This document shows positions 35,557 through 44,267 of a stretch of DNA of 64,000 nucleotides, piece by piece. The DNA is from Flavimarina sp. Hel_I_48. Its GTDB lineage: Bacteria > Bacteroidota > Bacteroidia > Flavobacteriales > Flavobacteriaceae. The DNA lies in NCBI RefSeq assembly GCF_000733945.1, contig NZ_JPOL01000002.1:1117001-1181000 (forward strand), written 5' to 3'. Positions within the stretch are counted from its first letter, which is position 1, and each line of letters begins with the position of its first letter. Both the position numbers and the translations under genes were made by a program. The notes under the pieces are model-generated. The model did not search any database and was not told where the DNA came from. It saw only the letters and a program-made list of their open reading frames with translations.

Positions 35557-36660
35557 TTAGTTGGTCGTCAGGTGTTTTCTTTTCCAATTGGGATAATCCT
35601 TTTCCAAAAGCTTTTCAGCATAATTGGATAAATAACTATATCCCACCCTGCGCTCATGTTCGATCTCACTTAATTCGTTTTTAACGATGCCATCACGACC
35701 TACAAACATAGGCCTGTTTGTACCTATTTCATTAAATCTTGCCCATAAAGCATTCCCGGTGGTATCGTCAACCACAATGCGATCCCTGCCTTCTGGTAAT
35801 GAAGTATCCTCAATCCACATTACTTTTTTCCCGGTGATCTTATTTTCCTGAAACCATAGCACTGCGCTTTGTATCGCCATCTTTACTTCTGCATTGGGGT
35901 GGGGCAACTGCATTAAATACCTAACGATCCCCACACTTTCTGAACCGCTTAAAGAAGGGAGCTCGTAGGCTCTGGCTTTCGCCGGACTTAAATATTCCCT
36001 GTCATATTGCGCGCACCACACGGTAAGTTTACCGTCAATTCTTATTTGGGTTTTTAAAAGGATCTCGAGTCCCTTTTCAATGGCAAGTTGCGCTTTTTCC
36101 CTGCGCTCTTTTGTTACAAAACCGTAGGGAAGGTCACCTTCTGCAATTGCTTTTAACAAAAACATCACGCTTATCATGGCGTTGTCATTATAGGTTATAT
36201 GCTCGTAATACCCTTCTTTTTTAGGATAAAACTGTGGCCATCCCCCGTTAGGATATTGGGCGGCAAGAAGATAATCGAGACCTTTAAAAAATGCATTTTG
36301 ATATACTGGATCTGCCTGAATAGCATTTACCTTAGCAAGGAACATCATCTGGGTATGTGTGGCGCCATTATCAATTGTTGTACCGGCATCTAGCTTTTTT
36401 TCTTCAGTTAAATTCTTTACTTCAGCATCTGAAAGCTGCTTTGCCATCTTGATGTTTTTAAGCCATCCACCATTATTGTGCTGATAAAGTACTACGTTAT
36501 CAGCAATGGATTTTGCCTCTTGCGAACCATACCATTCTTTATTTTGATGTTGCGCTTCTCTCCAGCTAGGTCTATTTTTTTGCCCAAACATCGTAAAATT
36601 GACGAAAATCAGTATCAAAATGGGCTTAAAAAACAGTTTTTCGAGTAATAATGCTCGCAT
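35557..36660 (-). CDS. Pectate lyase, PL10 family
   Basis: A 367-residue protein with a short hydrophobic N-terminal leader (RALLLEKLFFKPILILIFVN) and the PL10 (alpha/alpha)3 barrel. Diagnostic phrases are NNGGWLKNI (61-69), TIDNGATHTQMMFLA (95-109), YPNGGWPQFYPKKEGYY (136-152), ITYNDNAM (155-162) and, towards the end, VGRDGIVKNELSEIE. PL10 cleaves homogalacturonan by beta-elimination with Ca2+. The leader suggests periplasmic export but the signal cleavage site is unclear. It lies between kdgF and the first CE12 gene, 8 bp after the latter. Confidence 0.93.
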   Translation of the reverse strand: MRALLLEKLFFKPILILIFVNFTMFGQKNRPSWREAQHQNKEWYGSQEAKSIADNVVLYQHNNGGWLKNIKMAKQLSDAEVKNLTEEKKLDAGTTIDNGATHTQMMFLAKVNAIQADPVYQNAFFKGLDYLLAAQYPNGGWPQFYPKKEGYYEHITYNDNAMISVMFLLKAIAEGDLPYGFVTKERREKAQLAIEKGLEILLKTQIRIDGKLTVWCAQYDREYLSPAKARAYELPSLSGSESVGIVRYLMQLPHPNAEVKMAIQSAVLWFQENKITGKKVMWIEDTSLPEGRDRIVVDDTTGNALWARFNEIGTNRPMFVGRDGIVKNELSEIEHERRVGYSYLSNYAEKLLEKDYPNWKRKHLTTN

Positions 36661-36667
36661 ATACGAT

Positions 36668-37444
36668 CTATTTTAAAATGTTCTCCTGAAGCACTTTATC
36701 CTTGATAAAGGAAGCCAGCGGCAACTTATCCCTTGCAATTTGCTGCAATGCTAAACTCGCTACTAATCTTGCCCCCATGGCTGACAAATGTGTGTTGTCT
36801 TCTTTACCCTCAGGATAGTAAGAATCTTCACCCGGTTTATAGTGTAAGTGAAGTTTTTCTGATGCAATGGGACCATATTGCACTTCGAGCTGTTCTGTAA
36901 GCCATTGCATATCAATAAAGGGTACATCCAGATCGTTGGCGACCATTCTAACAGTTAGTGGATAGATGCCATGCGTGTCTTCAAGAACACCGGCCGAATT
37001 AAAATTCCTTCGTACAATGGAACTCATCAAAATAGGTGTTGCCCCGTGATCACGCGCCTCTTTTACAAATTTTTCTAAGTTGTATCTATATTCCGTTAAC
37101 GGATTTGTAAACCGAGTGGAATCCTCAAATTTCTGATCATTATGACCAAACTGAATAATCAAAAAATCACCCTTTTTCAGCTTGTTTTTAATCGTTTTCC
37201 ACCGGTTTTCGGCAATAAAACTCTTACTGCTCCTACCATTTACCGCGTGATTTTCAATATAAATTTCATCACTCATCAACTCAGGCAACATCTGCCCCCA
37301 GCCATGTTCCGGGTTTATTTCGGGATTTTTTTTATCAGACATTGTAGAATCGCCAATCAGGTACAAAGTTGGTTTTTCTTGTCCCATCAGCATAATACTA
37401 AAAAATAAAAGACTTCCTAAAATTATGGATTTCATAGTTATCAT
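36668..37444 (-). CDS. Rhamnogalacturonan acetylesterase, CE12 family, copy 1
   Basis: A 258-residue SGNH/GDSL esterase with a signal peptide. Block I is YLIGDSTMSDK (Ser33), block II NHAVNGRSSKSF, block III QFGHNDQK, and the DxxH pair is DNTHLSAMGA near residue 216. CE12 removes acetyl groups from rhamnogalacturonan or homogalacturonan so that other enzymes can cut. Its start overlaps the stop of the CE8 gene by 4 bp. A second CE12 lies at 39394-40236. Confidence 0.92.
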   Translation of the reverse strand: MITMKSIILGSLLFFSIMLMGQEKPTLYLIGDSTMSDKKNPEINPEHGWGQMLPELMSDEIYIENHAVNGRSSKSFIAENRWKTIKNKLKKGDFLIIQFGHNDQKFEDSTRFTNPLTEYRYNLEKFVKEARDHGATPILMSSIVRRNFNSAGVLEDTHGIYPLTVRMVANDLDVPFIDMQWLTEQLEVQYGPIASEKLHLHYKPGEDSYYPEGKEDNTHLSAMGARLVASLALQQIARDKLPLASFIKDKVLQENILK

Positions 37445-38421
37445 TTTGGATTCCAGGGATCACTTTCCGCAGAAAATATACTGTTTACGGTATATTTTTC
37501 AATTTCCGTTTCAGTGAGTTGATGAGACCACTTAACCCGTTTTTTTGGCGATGCGCCGGCTCCTTTGCTGTTGTATTCAGCATAATACGTAGTCTTTTCT
37601 TTTTCGGGAAACATTTTATCGCCTGTCCATGGATCCCATCCATCAGCAACAATATGGTTGCCCAGCGTACTGTTTATGAATACGGTTTGTGCGTAAGGTC
37701 GCCATGGTCTTCCCAGATAAACATGATCAACATTGTCTGCGGCTATCAATTCAGCATTAAAAAACACATATCCAAATTCCTGATTTTCTGGAGTTGCAGC
37801 AGCGGTAACATACGAATTGGCCAAGCTTTTTATGGTGCAATCCTCAAAAACAACCGTGGCTTCGCCAAAAATGAAATCCGTCGTGCCTTCTATATAACAG
37901 CTTTTATAGTACTGCCTACTTCCCTCCGTGGCAGTATATAAAGTGTCCTGACAGCCCAATAATCGGCAGTTTTCGGCAATAAATCGGTCGCCTTCCACAT
38001 GAAGGGCCACCGCCTGGCCTTTATCGCACCAGGTGTTTTGTATGGTCAGGTTTTCTAAATGAATATCATCTCCCTGGATCAATAGCGTAAAAGAAGTGAA
38101 CGTACTGAGTTCTTTTTTTGTGACCGGGTCGATCATTCCAGAATAATCGCTGTTTTGAATAATGGTTTTCTCATTGTCCTCACCTATCAACGTAAGCTGG
38201 TGCTTCCAGGACGGAATCTCGATTTTCTCCTTATAAATACCGTTTTTGATGAAAATTTCGACTTCTCCCGGTCCTAAATCCCGTGTAGAATTGATCGCTT
38301 CCTGAATGCTCGCGAAATCGCCATTCCCGTCCTGGGAAACGATCAATTTCAAATAAGGCTTCTGAGCATTTACCGAAAAGGAAAGGAGGATTATTGACAG
38401 TAAGAGGAGTATATTTTTCAT
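37441..38421 (-). CDS. Pectin methylesterase, CE8 family (single domain)
   Basis: A 326-residue right-handed beta-helix enzyme with a type I signal peptide (ending SFSVNAQ). Catalytic residues are present: Gln136 in KGQAVAL, the nucleophile pair Asp159 in GCQDTLYT and Asp182 in TDFIFG, and Arg238 in GRPWRPYAQ. It removes methyl groups from galacturonate, giving methanol. The simple architecture, beside the modular CE8 at 49375-54051, suggests a periplasmic role on imported fragments. Confidence 0.94.
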   Translation of the reverse strand: MKNILLLLSIILLSFSVNAQKPYLKLIVSQDGNGDFASIQEAINSTRDLGPGEVEIFIKNGIYKEKIEIPSWKHQLTLIGEDNEKTIIQNSDYSGMIDPVTKKELSTFTSFTLLIQGDDIHLENLTIQNTWCDKGQAVALHVEGDRFIAENCRLLGCQDTLYTATEGSRQYYKSCYIEGTTDFIFGEATVVFEDCTIKSLANSYVTAAATPENQEFGYVFFNAELIAADNVDHVYLGRPWRPYAQTVFINSTLGNHIVADGWDPWTGDKMFPEKEKTTYYAEYNSKGAGASPKKRVKWSHQLTETEIEKYTVNSIFSAESDPWNPK

Positions 38422-38425
38422 TTTA

Positions 38426-39394
38426 CTATTTTTCTGAATTCTTAAAAACCTTATCTAAAAAAGATACCGTATACTCAAGGGTTGTTTCAAACCAGGGATG
38501 CAACAACCAGAAGGAATGTGGTGAATCTTCAAGCGTGTGCACTTCGGAATAGATTCCATTTTCATTTAAAATCTTAACCATATCGTCCCGCCCGGCATGA
38601 AATCTGGGCTGCGCACTATTAATAAACAAAGTGGGCGGAGTTTCATTGTTTACATATTCTAAAGGTGAAGCTTCTTTCCAGTTTTTAGGATTTATATCTC
38701 GATTTCCGTCTAGCCAGAAACCAGCCATCTCACCTTCCGCACTGGCTTCCGGATGAATAAATGACACGATCCCATCTATATTTACAATCGCCTGTACTGC
38801 TGATGTAATCGTTTTATTTTTTTCATTATATAATTTTGAATCTGCAGTTACCCCAATCAAAGTTGCTAATTGTGCGCCTGCGGAAGTCCCTAAAATGGCA
38901 ATCTTGTTTGGATTCAATTTATAGGTTTCGGCATTTTTTCGCATCCAGCGTAAAGCATCTTTTAAGTCGATTACCGCTGCCGGATATTTTGTTTCCAGAC
39001 TTAATCTATAAGAAGCTGCTACCGCTACAAACCCATAATCGGCCAAATGTTGTGCCATGATGCGCTGATTTTCCTTACTGCCGGAGATCCATCCACCTCC
39101 ATGAACGAGTAAGACTGCCGGACGCTTTTTCTCTGTTTTGACCGAAGGATAATACACATCTAACTTTAATACTGAAGTTTCCGTTTCTTTATATGCAATA
39201 TCTTCTACCGCTAAAAAACTATCAGAGGTCAAAGGATTGATAGGTTTGATAAACGGATAGTCTTTTTTAAGTTTCTCTACTGTTGTCGCGATGGTATAGG
39301 GGCGCACTTCCACTTTTTCCTGAGCAAACGAGCTAATCCCTATCATCAAAATTGCAAGTATAACAATGATGTTTTTAATGCTTTTTTTATACAT
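38426..39394 (-). CDS. Alpha/beta-hydrolase esterase (CE10/HSL-like)
   Basis: A 322-residue exported hydrolase (signal peptide in MYKKSIKNIIVILAILMIG, ending SSFAQ). The oxyanion motif is LLVHGGGWISG, the nucleophile elbow ILGTSAGAQLA and the C-terminal His is in EDSPHSFWLLHPW. Such enzymes are often encoded in pectin loci and probably remove acetyl or feruloyl esters; the exact bond is not readable. It shares one base with the following CE12 gene. Confidence 0.88.
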   Translation of the reverse strand: MYKKSIKNIIVILAILMIGISSFAQEKVEVRPYTIATTVEKLKKDYPFIKPINPLTSDSFLAVEDIAYKETETSVLKLDVYYPSVKTEKKRPAVLLVHGGGWISGSKENQRIMAQHLADYGFVAVAASYRLSLETKYPAAVIDLKDALRWMRKNAETYKLNPNKIAILGTSAGAQLATLIGVTADSKLYNEKNKTITSAVQAIVNIDGIVSFIHPEASAEGEMAGFWLDGNRDINPKNWKEASPLEYVNNETPPTLFINSAQPRFHAGRDDMVKILNENGIYSEVHTLEDSPHSFWLLHPWFETTLEYTVSFLDKVFKNSEK

Positions 39395-40236
39395 TATTTT
39401 ACTCTAATTTTCTTTAATTCGTTAAAGACCAATTGTGCAACTGCTTCTGCACCTTCTGGCTGAAAATGAGTGTTATCATCCTGACCGTCAGGATAGGCTT
39501 CATATTTACCCGCAGGTAGATTCATAAAGTAATTTTTAGTTATAAAATCTTTGCCTTTTTTTGAAAAATAATCCATAGAAAGCTGATTTAGATCTATCAA
39601 TTCTACCTTCATTTCTTCAGCAATATCTTTTGGCGCCTGATCATATTCTCCATGTACATTTTGTAGATGTCCATCTTCCCATGGGTAATTTCTAGCTACC
39701 GGGGTTAAGATAATGGGCATAGCTCCCTTTTCTCGAGACTGATTTACAAAAAGTCTTAAAAATTCTTTATAACCTTCAATATCTACATAGCGTTCGGTTT
39801 TGTCTTTGGCAGCATCATTATGACCAAATTGCATAATTACTATATCGTTTTCTTTTAAATCTTCAAAAACTCCACGCCATCTTCCTTCTTGAAAAAAGGT
39901 ACGCGTACTTCTTCCTCCACGAGCACGATCATCTACAATAATAGAATCGGTCTGAATGATTTTCTTTACTTCAGCTAAACTATCTTCTACAAAAAACTGC
40001 TGAAAAACTTGTCCCCAGCCGGTCACTGGATACCGTGTTGCCATATAATCTTTCCCAGGTTCGTAATCATCGGCATAATTTGCCATGGTAGAGTCTCCAA
40101 TTAAAAATATAGTTTGAGCGGTTTGTTGAGAAGTTTCCTCTGTTGATTCTTTAGAAGATTCCTCCTTTTTTTCTGCACAACTTTGAACTAAAAAAACTGC
40201 AGAAACAACAATTATAATTTTTTTAAACTGATTCAT
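39394..40236 (-). CDS. Rhamnogalacturonan acetylesterase, CE12 family, copy 2 (lipoprotein)
   Basis: A 280-residue SGNH esterase with a type II signal peptide (VSAVFLVQSC, Cys20) and a Glu/Ser/Lys linker. Catalytic blocks are FLIGDSTMAN (Ser49), RGGRSTRTFFQEGRW, MQFGHNDAAKDK and DNTHFQPEGAEAV. It is a diverged paralogue of the CE12 at 36668-37444 and, unlike it, membrane-anchored. The residues after the Cys (AEKKEESSK) are not the acidic surface-export type, so a periplasmic location is likely. Confidence 0.91.
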   Translation of the reverse strand: MNQFKKIIIVVSAVFLVQSCAEKKEESSKESTEETSQQTAQTIFLIGDSTMANYADDYEPGKDYMATRYPVTGWGQVFQQFFVEDSLAEVKKIIQTDSIIVDDRARGGRSTRTFFQEGRWRGVFEDLKENDIVIMQFGHNDAAKDKTERYVDIEGYKEFLRLFVNQSREKGAMPIILTPVARNYPWEDGHLQNVHGEYDQAPKDIAEEMKVELIDLNQLSMDYFSKKGKDFITKNYFMNLPAGKYEAYPDGQDDNTHFQPEGAEAVAQLVFNELKKIRVK

Positions 40237-40242
40237 TTTATT

Positions 40243-41868
40243 TTATTTCGTGATTCTAAAATAGTCAACATCAGCATACCCTCCTCTTTTGGCACTTGCC
40301 GGACTAGTACTGAAAAGACCTACTTTAGCTCCAATCCATTTTCCTACCCGCGCTTGAAAAGGATCTCCTATTTTTTTATATTTTTTTCCGTTTTCGCTAT
40401 ATAAAAACTGACACCTGGCATCTGGACCAGAAACTTTAAGTTTTACATATACTGTATTGGATGTTAACTTTTTCTCTTCCAAGACTTTTTCTTTGGAACC
40501 CTTATCGGCATTTATTGCTTCGGTTTGTTGCAAATAAAATGCTCCATCTCTTTCTGTGATTGTTAATGTAAAGTAGTCTCTACCCATTACCACAAAACCT
40601 GCTTTACGTTGCATCTCTGCATCTTCCAGAATCAACGTAATTTTAGAACTTGCCGTAAATTCTGGTGCGGGGAATTTTTGAAGTAATAAGTTGGGGACAT
40701 CCCATAAATTTTTAGCACCGTTAGGCTGCGCTATACAGAATAATCTTAAGTAATCATTACCTGGTAGTTTTGCGTGCCATAACACGTTTGGATTGGCATT
40801 CCATTGCCATTGAATCCCTAGACTATCGCTGGTAAATTCATCAGTTTCCTTGGGAGTGACTTTCGCAAAAGATTTTCCTACATTAGGTTTTTTATGCTGA
40901 AGAACTGGCTCCCCAATTCCGTTGCCATCTTGATCTTGACCCATTACCGGCCAGTCATTTTCCCAACGCATTGGTTGTAAATGCACAATTCTTCCGTAAG
41001 CATCTTTATCCTGAAAATGGTAAAACCAATCTTCTCCGTTTGGAGTTTCTACCCACGCGCCCTGATGTGGCCCATTAATTTCAGTTTTTCCTTGTTCTAA
41101 AGCAATTTTTTCTTCATAAGGACCGTAAATATTTTTTGATCGAAGTATCAATTGCCAACCGTTTGAAACCCCGCCAGCGGGAGCAAAAATATAATAATAG
41201 CCGTTTCTCTTATAAAACTTAGAACCTTCTACCGTGTCATGATCTTCGTGACCATCAAAAACATGTCTTCCTTCATCCAAAACTTTAGTTCCGTCGGGCG
41301 AGATTTTGTGAACGGTCAATAAACTTTTCACACCGGCACGACTTCCTGCCCAGGCGTGAACTAAATACGCTTTACCATCGTCGTCCCAAAGCGGACAGGG
41401 ATCGATAGCGCCTTTGGCTTCCATGACCAGTACTGGTTCTGACCATTCGCCGGCAGGATTATCGGTTTTTACCATATAAATCCCAAAATCTGGATCTCCC
41501 CAATAAATATAAAATTCGTTATTGTGATATCTAATTGCTGGTGCCCAAACGCCATTACCGTGTTGCGGGGTATTAAAATGTTCTAACGGAATTTGTTTGG
41601 GGAGGGCATAATTAATGAGCTTCCAATTCAACATATCTTTAGAATGCAGAATAGGTAAACCTGGTGCTGCGTTAAAGCTAGAGGCCGTCATATAATAATC
41701 GTCTCCTGATCTAGTTACATCTGGATCTGAATAATCTGCGTGTAAAATAGGATTGGTATAGGTGCCATCCCCTTGATCGGCTACCCAAACTTCAGACACA
41801 TAATTTTCCTGATTCTGGGCAAAAGCGAAATTTATGACCATTAAAAATAAACACAGTCTACCCTTCAT
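40243..41868 (-). CDS. Glycoside hydrolase family 43 with C-terminal sandwich domain
   Basis: A 541-residue protein with a signal peptide (CLFLMVINFAFAQ). The N-terminal five-blade propeller has the catalytic acids in YSDPDVTRSGDDYYM (general base Asp near residue 48), AIDPCPLWDDDGKAYLV and TVEGSKFYKRNGYYY (general acid Glu). The C-terminal ~200 residues form the concanavalin-like domain of two-domain GH43 enzymes. Activity is probably alpha-arabinofuranosidase or beta-xylosidase on pectin side chains; the subfamily cannot be fixed by eye. It is the only side-chain glycosidase in the locus and lies 6 bp upstream of CE12 copy 2. Confidence 0.91.
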   Translation of the reverse strand: MKGRLCLFLMVINFAFAQNQENYVSEVWVADQGDGTYTNPILHADYSDPDVTRSGDDYYMTASSFNAAPGLPILHSKDMLNWKLINYALPKQIPLEHFNTPQHGNGVWAPAIRYHNNEFYIYWGDPDFGIYMVKTDNPAGEWSEPVLVMEAKGAIDPCPLWDDDGKAYLVHAWAGSRAGVKSLLTVHKISPDGTKVLDEGRHVFDGHEDHDTVEGSKFYKRNGYYYIFAPAGGVSNGWQLILRSKNIYGPYEEKIALEQGKTEINGPHQGAWVETPNGEDWFYHFQDKDAYGRIVHLQPMRWENDWPVMGQDQDGNGIGEPVLQHKKPNVGKSFAKVTPKETDEFTSDSLGIQWQWNANPNVLWHAKLPGNDYLRLFCIAQPNGAKNLWDVPNLLLQKFPAPEFTASSKITLILEDAEMQRKAGFVVMGRDYFTLTITERDGAFYLQQTEAINADKGSKEKVLEEKKLTSNTVYVKLKVSGPDARCQFLYSENGKKYKKIGDPFQARVGKWIGAKVGLFSTSPASAKRGGYADVDYFRITK

Positions 41869-41876
41869 AAATTTTA

Positions 41877-43136
41877 TTATCTGTTCAATTCAAGACTTGC
41901 CATAATAAATGGTCCGGTTCCCTTGGGATCGTTAGAGCGAATCTCTTCATTTATATAATATTCATAGCTGGCATCACGATAAGGATCACCTCCCAGACCA
42001 GCAACTGCACAACACTGTGTGAGATTTACAGTGCCATCGTCTTCAACTTTGATAAGATTGTCAATAAGTCCATCGTAAGCTTTCTGAGCTACATCTTTGT
42101 ATTTCTTATCTAAATATCCTTTATTGGCACCTTTTGCAAAAGCATAGGCAAACATAGACGACCCGGTAGCTTCAAGATAATTACCATCGCGGTCTCCCTG
42201 ATCAAGGACTTGATACCACAGACCCGTTTCCTCATCCTGAACCTTTGTTACCGCTTCTGCATATTGATTTAAGTATTCAATCAACTTATCACGCCCAGAA
42301 TGCTCTTTAGGCAAATAGTCAAGCACGTCTACGATTGCCATACCATACCAACCCATGGCCCGTGACCAGAAATTAGGGGAAGTCCCAGTTTCCTTATCTG
42401 CCCATTTTTGTTCTTTACTTGAATCCCAGCCGTGATAGAGCAAACCTGTTTTAGCATCTAAGGTATGCTCCTGAATTAAATCAAATTGATGCACAATATC
42501 ATCGTAAGCTTTTCTTGCCGTATCTTCCTCATCAAACATTTTGGTATAGTGTGCATAAAAAGGTTCAGCCATATAAAGTCCATCAAGCCACATTTGCTGT
42601 GTGTAGCGTTCTTTGTGCCAGAAACCCCCATCAGCTGTGCGTGGTTGAGACTCCAGCTGACTTCTTAACGCTTTTAGCGCTGTTAGAAAACGTTCCTCCT
42701 TGGTTTTTGGGTATAGGTACAACAAAACATCACCAGATTTTATCATATCAAGGTTTTGCTTCTTTAAATCATACGTCCTTATGTCGCCCTCACTTGTGAT
42801 CATAGTATCTGCATACGCATAGATGTAATCATAATACTCCTGCTTATTAGTCTGCTCATAAACGCGTTTTGCGGCAGTAAGTACCAGTCCATTAGTATAA
42901 CTCCAACGTGGGGCGTCTGTAAAATCCAGTTTTGAAGCTTCGGGGAAACGCTTGATTTCTGAAAGCATCATACGCTCAGACCATTTCAAATTTTCAGAAA
43001 TGGCCACTTCTTGTTTTTCCTCTACACTTTCAGCCTTATTATTCGAATTTTCAGCATTTTTACATGCATTTATGGTCAAAAAAACCATAAAAACTGCACC
43101 AAACTTTATCAAAAACTTTCCGTTTTTATAGTTCAT
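41877..43136 (-). CDS. Unsaturated rhamnogalacturonyl hydrolase, GH105 family (lipoprotein)
   Basis: A 419-residue (alpha/alpha)6 enzyme. The start at 43136 gives MNYKNGKFLIKFG followed by a lipobox (FLTINAC); the nine earlier codons would overlap the neighbouring stop. Conserved GH105 segments are FWHKERYTQQMWLDGLYMAE, FWSRAMGWYGMAIVDVLDY and ATGSSMFAYAFAKG, with the catalytic Asp in MWLDGLY. It releases the unsaturated galacturonate at the non-reducing end left by lyases, the substrate of KdgF. It is coupled to the DUF4861 gene (1 bp between). Confidence 0.93.
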   Translation of the reverse strand: MNYKNGKFLIKFGAVFMVFLTINACKNAENSNNKAESVEEKQEVAISENLKWSERMMLSEIKRFPEASKLDFTDAPRWSYTNGLVLTAAKRVYEQTNKQEYYDYIYAYADTMITSEGDIRTYDLKKQNLDMIKSGDVLLYLYPKTKEERFLTALKALRSQLESQPRTADGGFWHKERYTQQMWLDGLYMAEPFYAHYTKMFDEEDTARKAYDDIVHQFDLIQEHTLDAKTGLLYHGWDSSKEQKWADKETGTSPNFWSRAMGWYGMAIVDVLDYLPKEHSGRDKLIEYLNQYAEAVTKVQDEETGLWYQVLDQGDRDGNYLEATGSSMFAYAFAKGANKGYLDKKYKDVAQKAYDGLIDNLIKVEDDGTVNLTQCCAVAGLGGDPYRDASYEYYINEEIRSNDPKGTGPFIMASLELNR

Positions 43137-43137
43137 A

Positions 43138-44154
43138 TTATTCCAATTTTCCGTTTGTTGCAAGCGTAGCTAGATTTTCATCAATGCTTGCAATAAAATC
43201 TTCTTCTGTTTTAATACCATCATGTTCTTGTTCCCAAGCGCCAGAAAAATAATAGGTAATCGTTTCGTTGGAAGGTTTAAAAACAACTAGATGGTCATCA
43301 TTGCCTTTTAGGATATTACCAACTTGAGCGGTTTTATAAAAAATCACCATGCCCAGTTTATCAGTATCATTAACTAAGGTCTGGGTTCCATAAGTTGCAA
43401 TATAACCCCAGGAACCATCCTTACTCTTCTTCTGGATTGCGGGAACGTCATCAAATTTTACGATGCCCGTACAAAGACCTTCTAAGGCTGCGGATGGGAT
43501 CAATGTTGCTTTAGTAAATCTCCCCGAGGGAAAAATCTCCAATTGAGCATCAAGATCTATTGATTTATCTCCGGTTTTCCATCCATCATAATTAATTTTT
43601 ACCTTAGACACATTCGCATCATTCTCTACATATGCGACTGTTTTTTTTACATTTCTAAAATGTGCTACGGTATCATTCATAAACCGGCCAAAACCACCAA
43701 TCCCCAAACTTTTACCAGCTTTGAGAATATCCTGCCCCCAGGGTGACTCGTGATGGTAAGCCTCGTAATCATCCTGCCCTACGTAAGGTAAAACCAGAGT
43801 ATCTACTTTCTTACCATAAATATCAATGGCATTGCGCCAATCAAGATACATCCGATAGCCTACCTGCGCATTTTCCCAACCTGGGCCCTCATAGCGGATA
43901 TAATAGGCGTGATCCTTATGTCCTTCCGGCAATTGCAGGGAATCCACATTCATAAATTCCCCTCCCCCAAATTTCTCGGGTTTCCAGTCATCGCCTTTCC
44001 TGATTGCCAATTCTGCGTACGTTTTAGAATTTTTATCAGGTTTTTCGGTAGTTTTTGCCTGCTTTTGAGGTGTTTTTGATTCCTTTTTTTGTTCCTGCCT
44101 GCAGCTTATTGCCGTTAAAACTGCCAGGAATAGTATGAAGTTAATTTTTTTCAT
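43138..44154 (-). CDS. DUF4861 family lipoprotein
   Basis: A 338-residue protein with a type II signal peptide (ILFLAVLTAISC, Cys18), a Lys/Gln/Glu linker and a DUF4861 domain (IRKGDDWKPEKFGGGEFMNV, then HDHAYYIRYEGPGW-like HKDHAYYIRYEGPGW, and NAIDIYGKKVDTL). DUF4861 genes recur in pectin loci of Bacteroidota next to GH105, and a role as an esterase, lyase or glycan-binding protein has not been settled to my knowledge. The 1-bp spacing to GH105 suggests the two act on the same unsaturated rhamnogalacturonan fragment. Confidence 0.85.
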   Translation of the reverse strand: MKKINFILFLAVLTAISCRQEQKKESKTPQKQAKTTEKPDKNSKTYAELAIRKGDDWKPEKFGGGEFMNVDSLQLPEGHKDHAYYIRYEGPGWENAQVGYRMYLDWRNAIDIYGKKVDTLVLPYVGQDDYEAYHHESPWGQDILKAGKSLGIGGFGRFMNDTVAHFRNVKKTVAYVENDANVSKVKINYDGWKTGDKSIDLDAQLEIFPSGRFTKATLIPSAALEGLCTGIVKFDDVPAIQKKSKDGSWGYIATYGTQTLVNDTDKLGMVIFYKTAQVGNILKGNDDHLVVFKPSNETITYYFSGAWEQEHDGIKTEEDFIASIDENLATLATNGKLE

Positions 44155-44267
44155 TGCTTTTTATTTTTATAAAATAAGCATATTAACCCTATGGGAAAAA
44201 CGGATAAAGTTTATACACTCGGGTTAATTCATTTTAGAATCAACGCTATTGATAGATAAGGTTTAAA

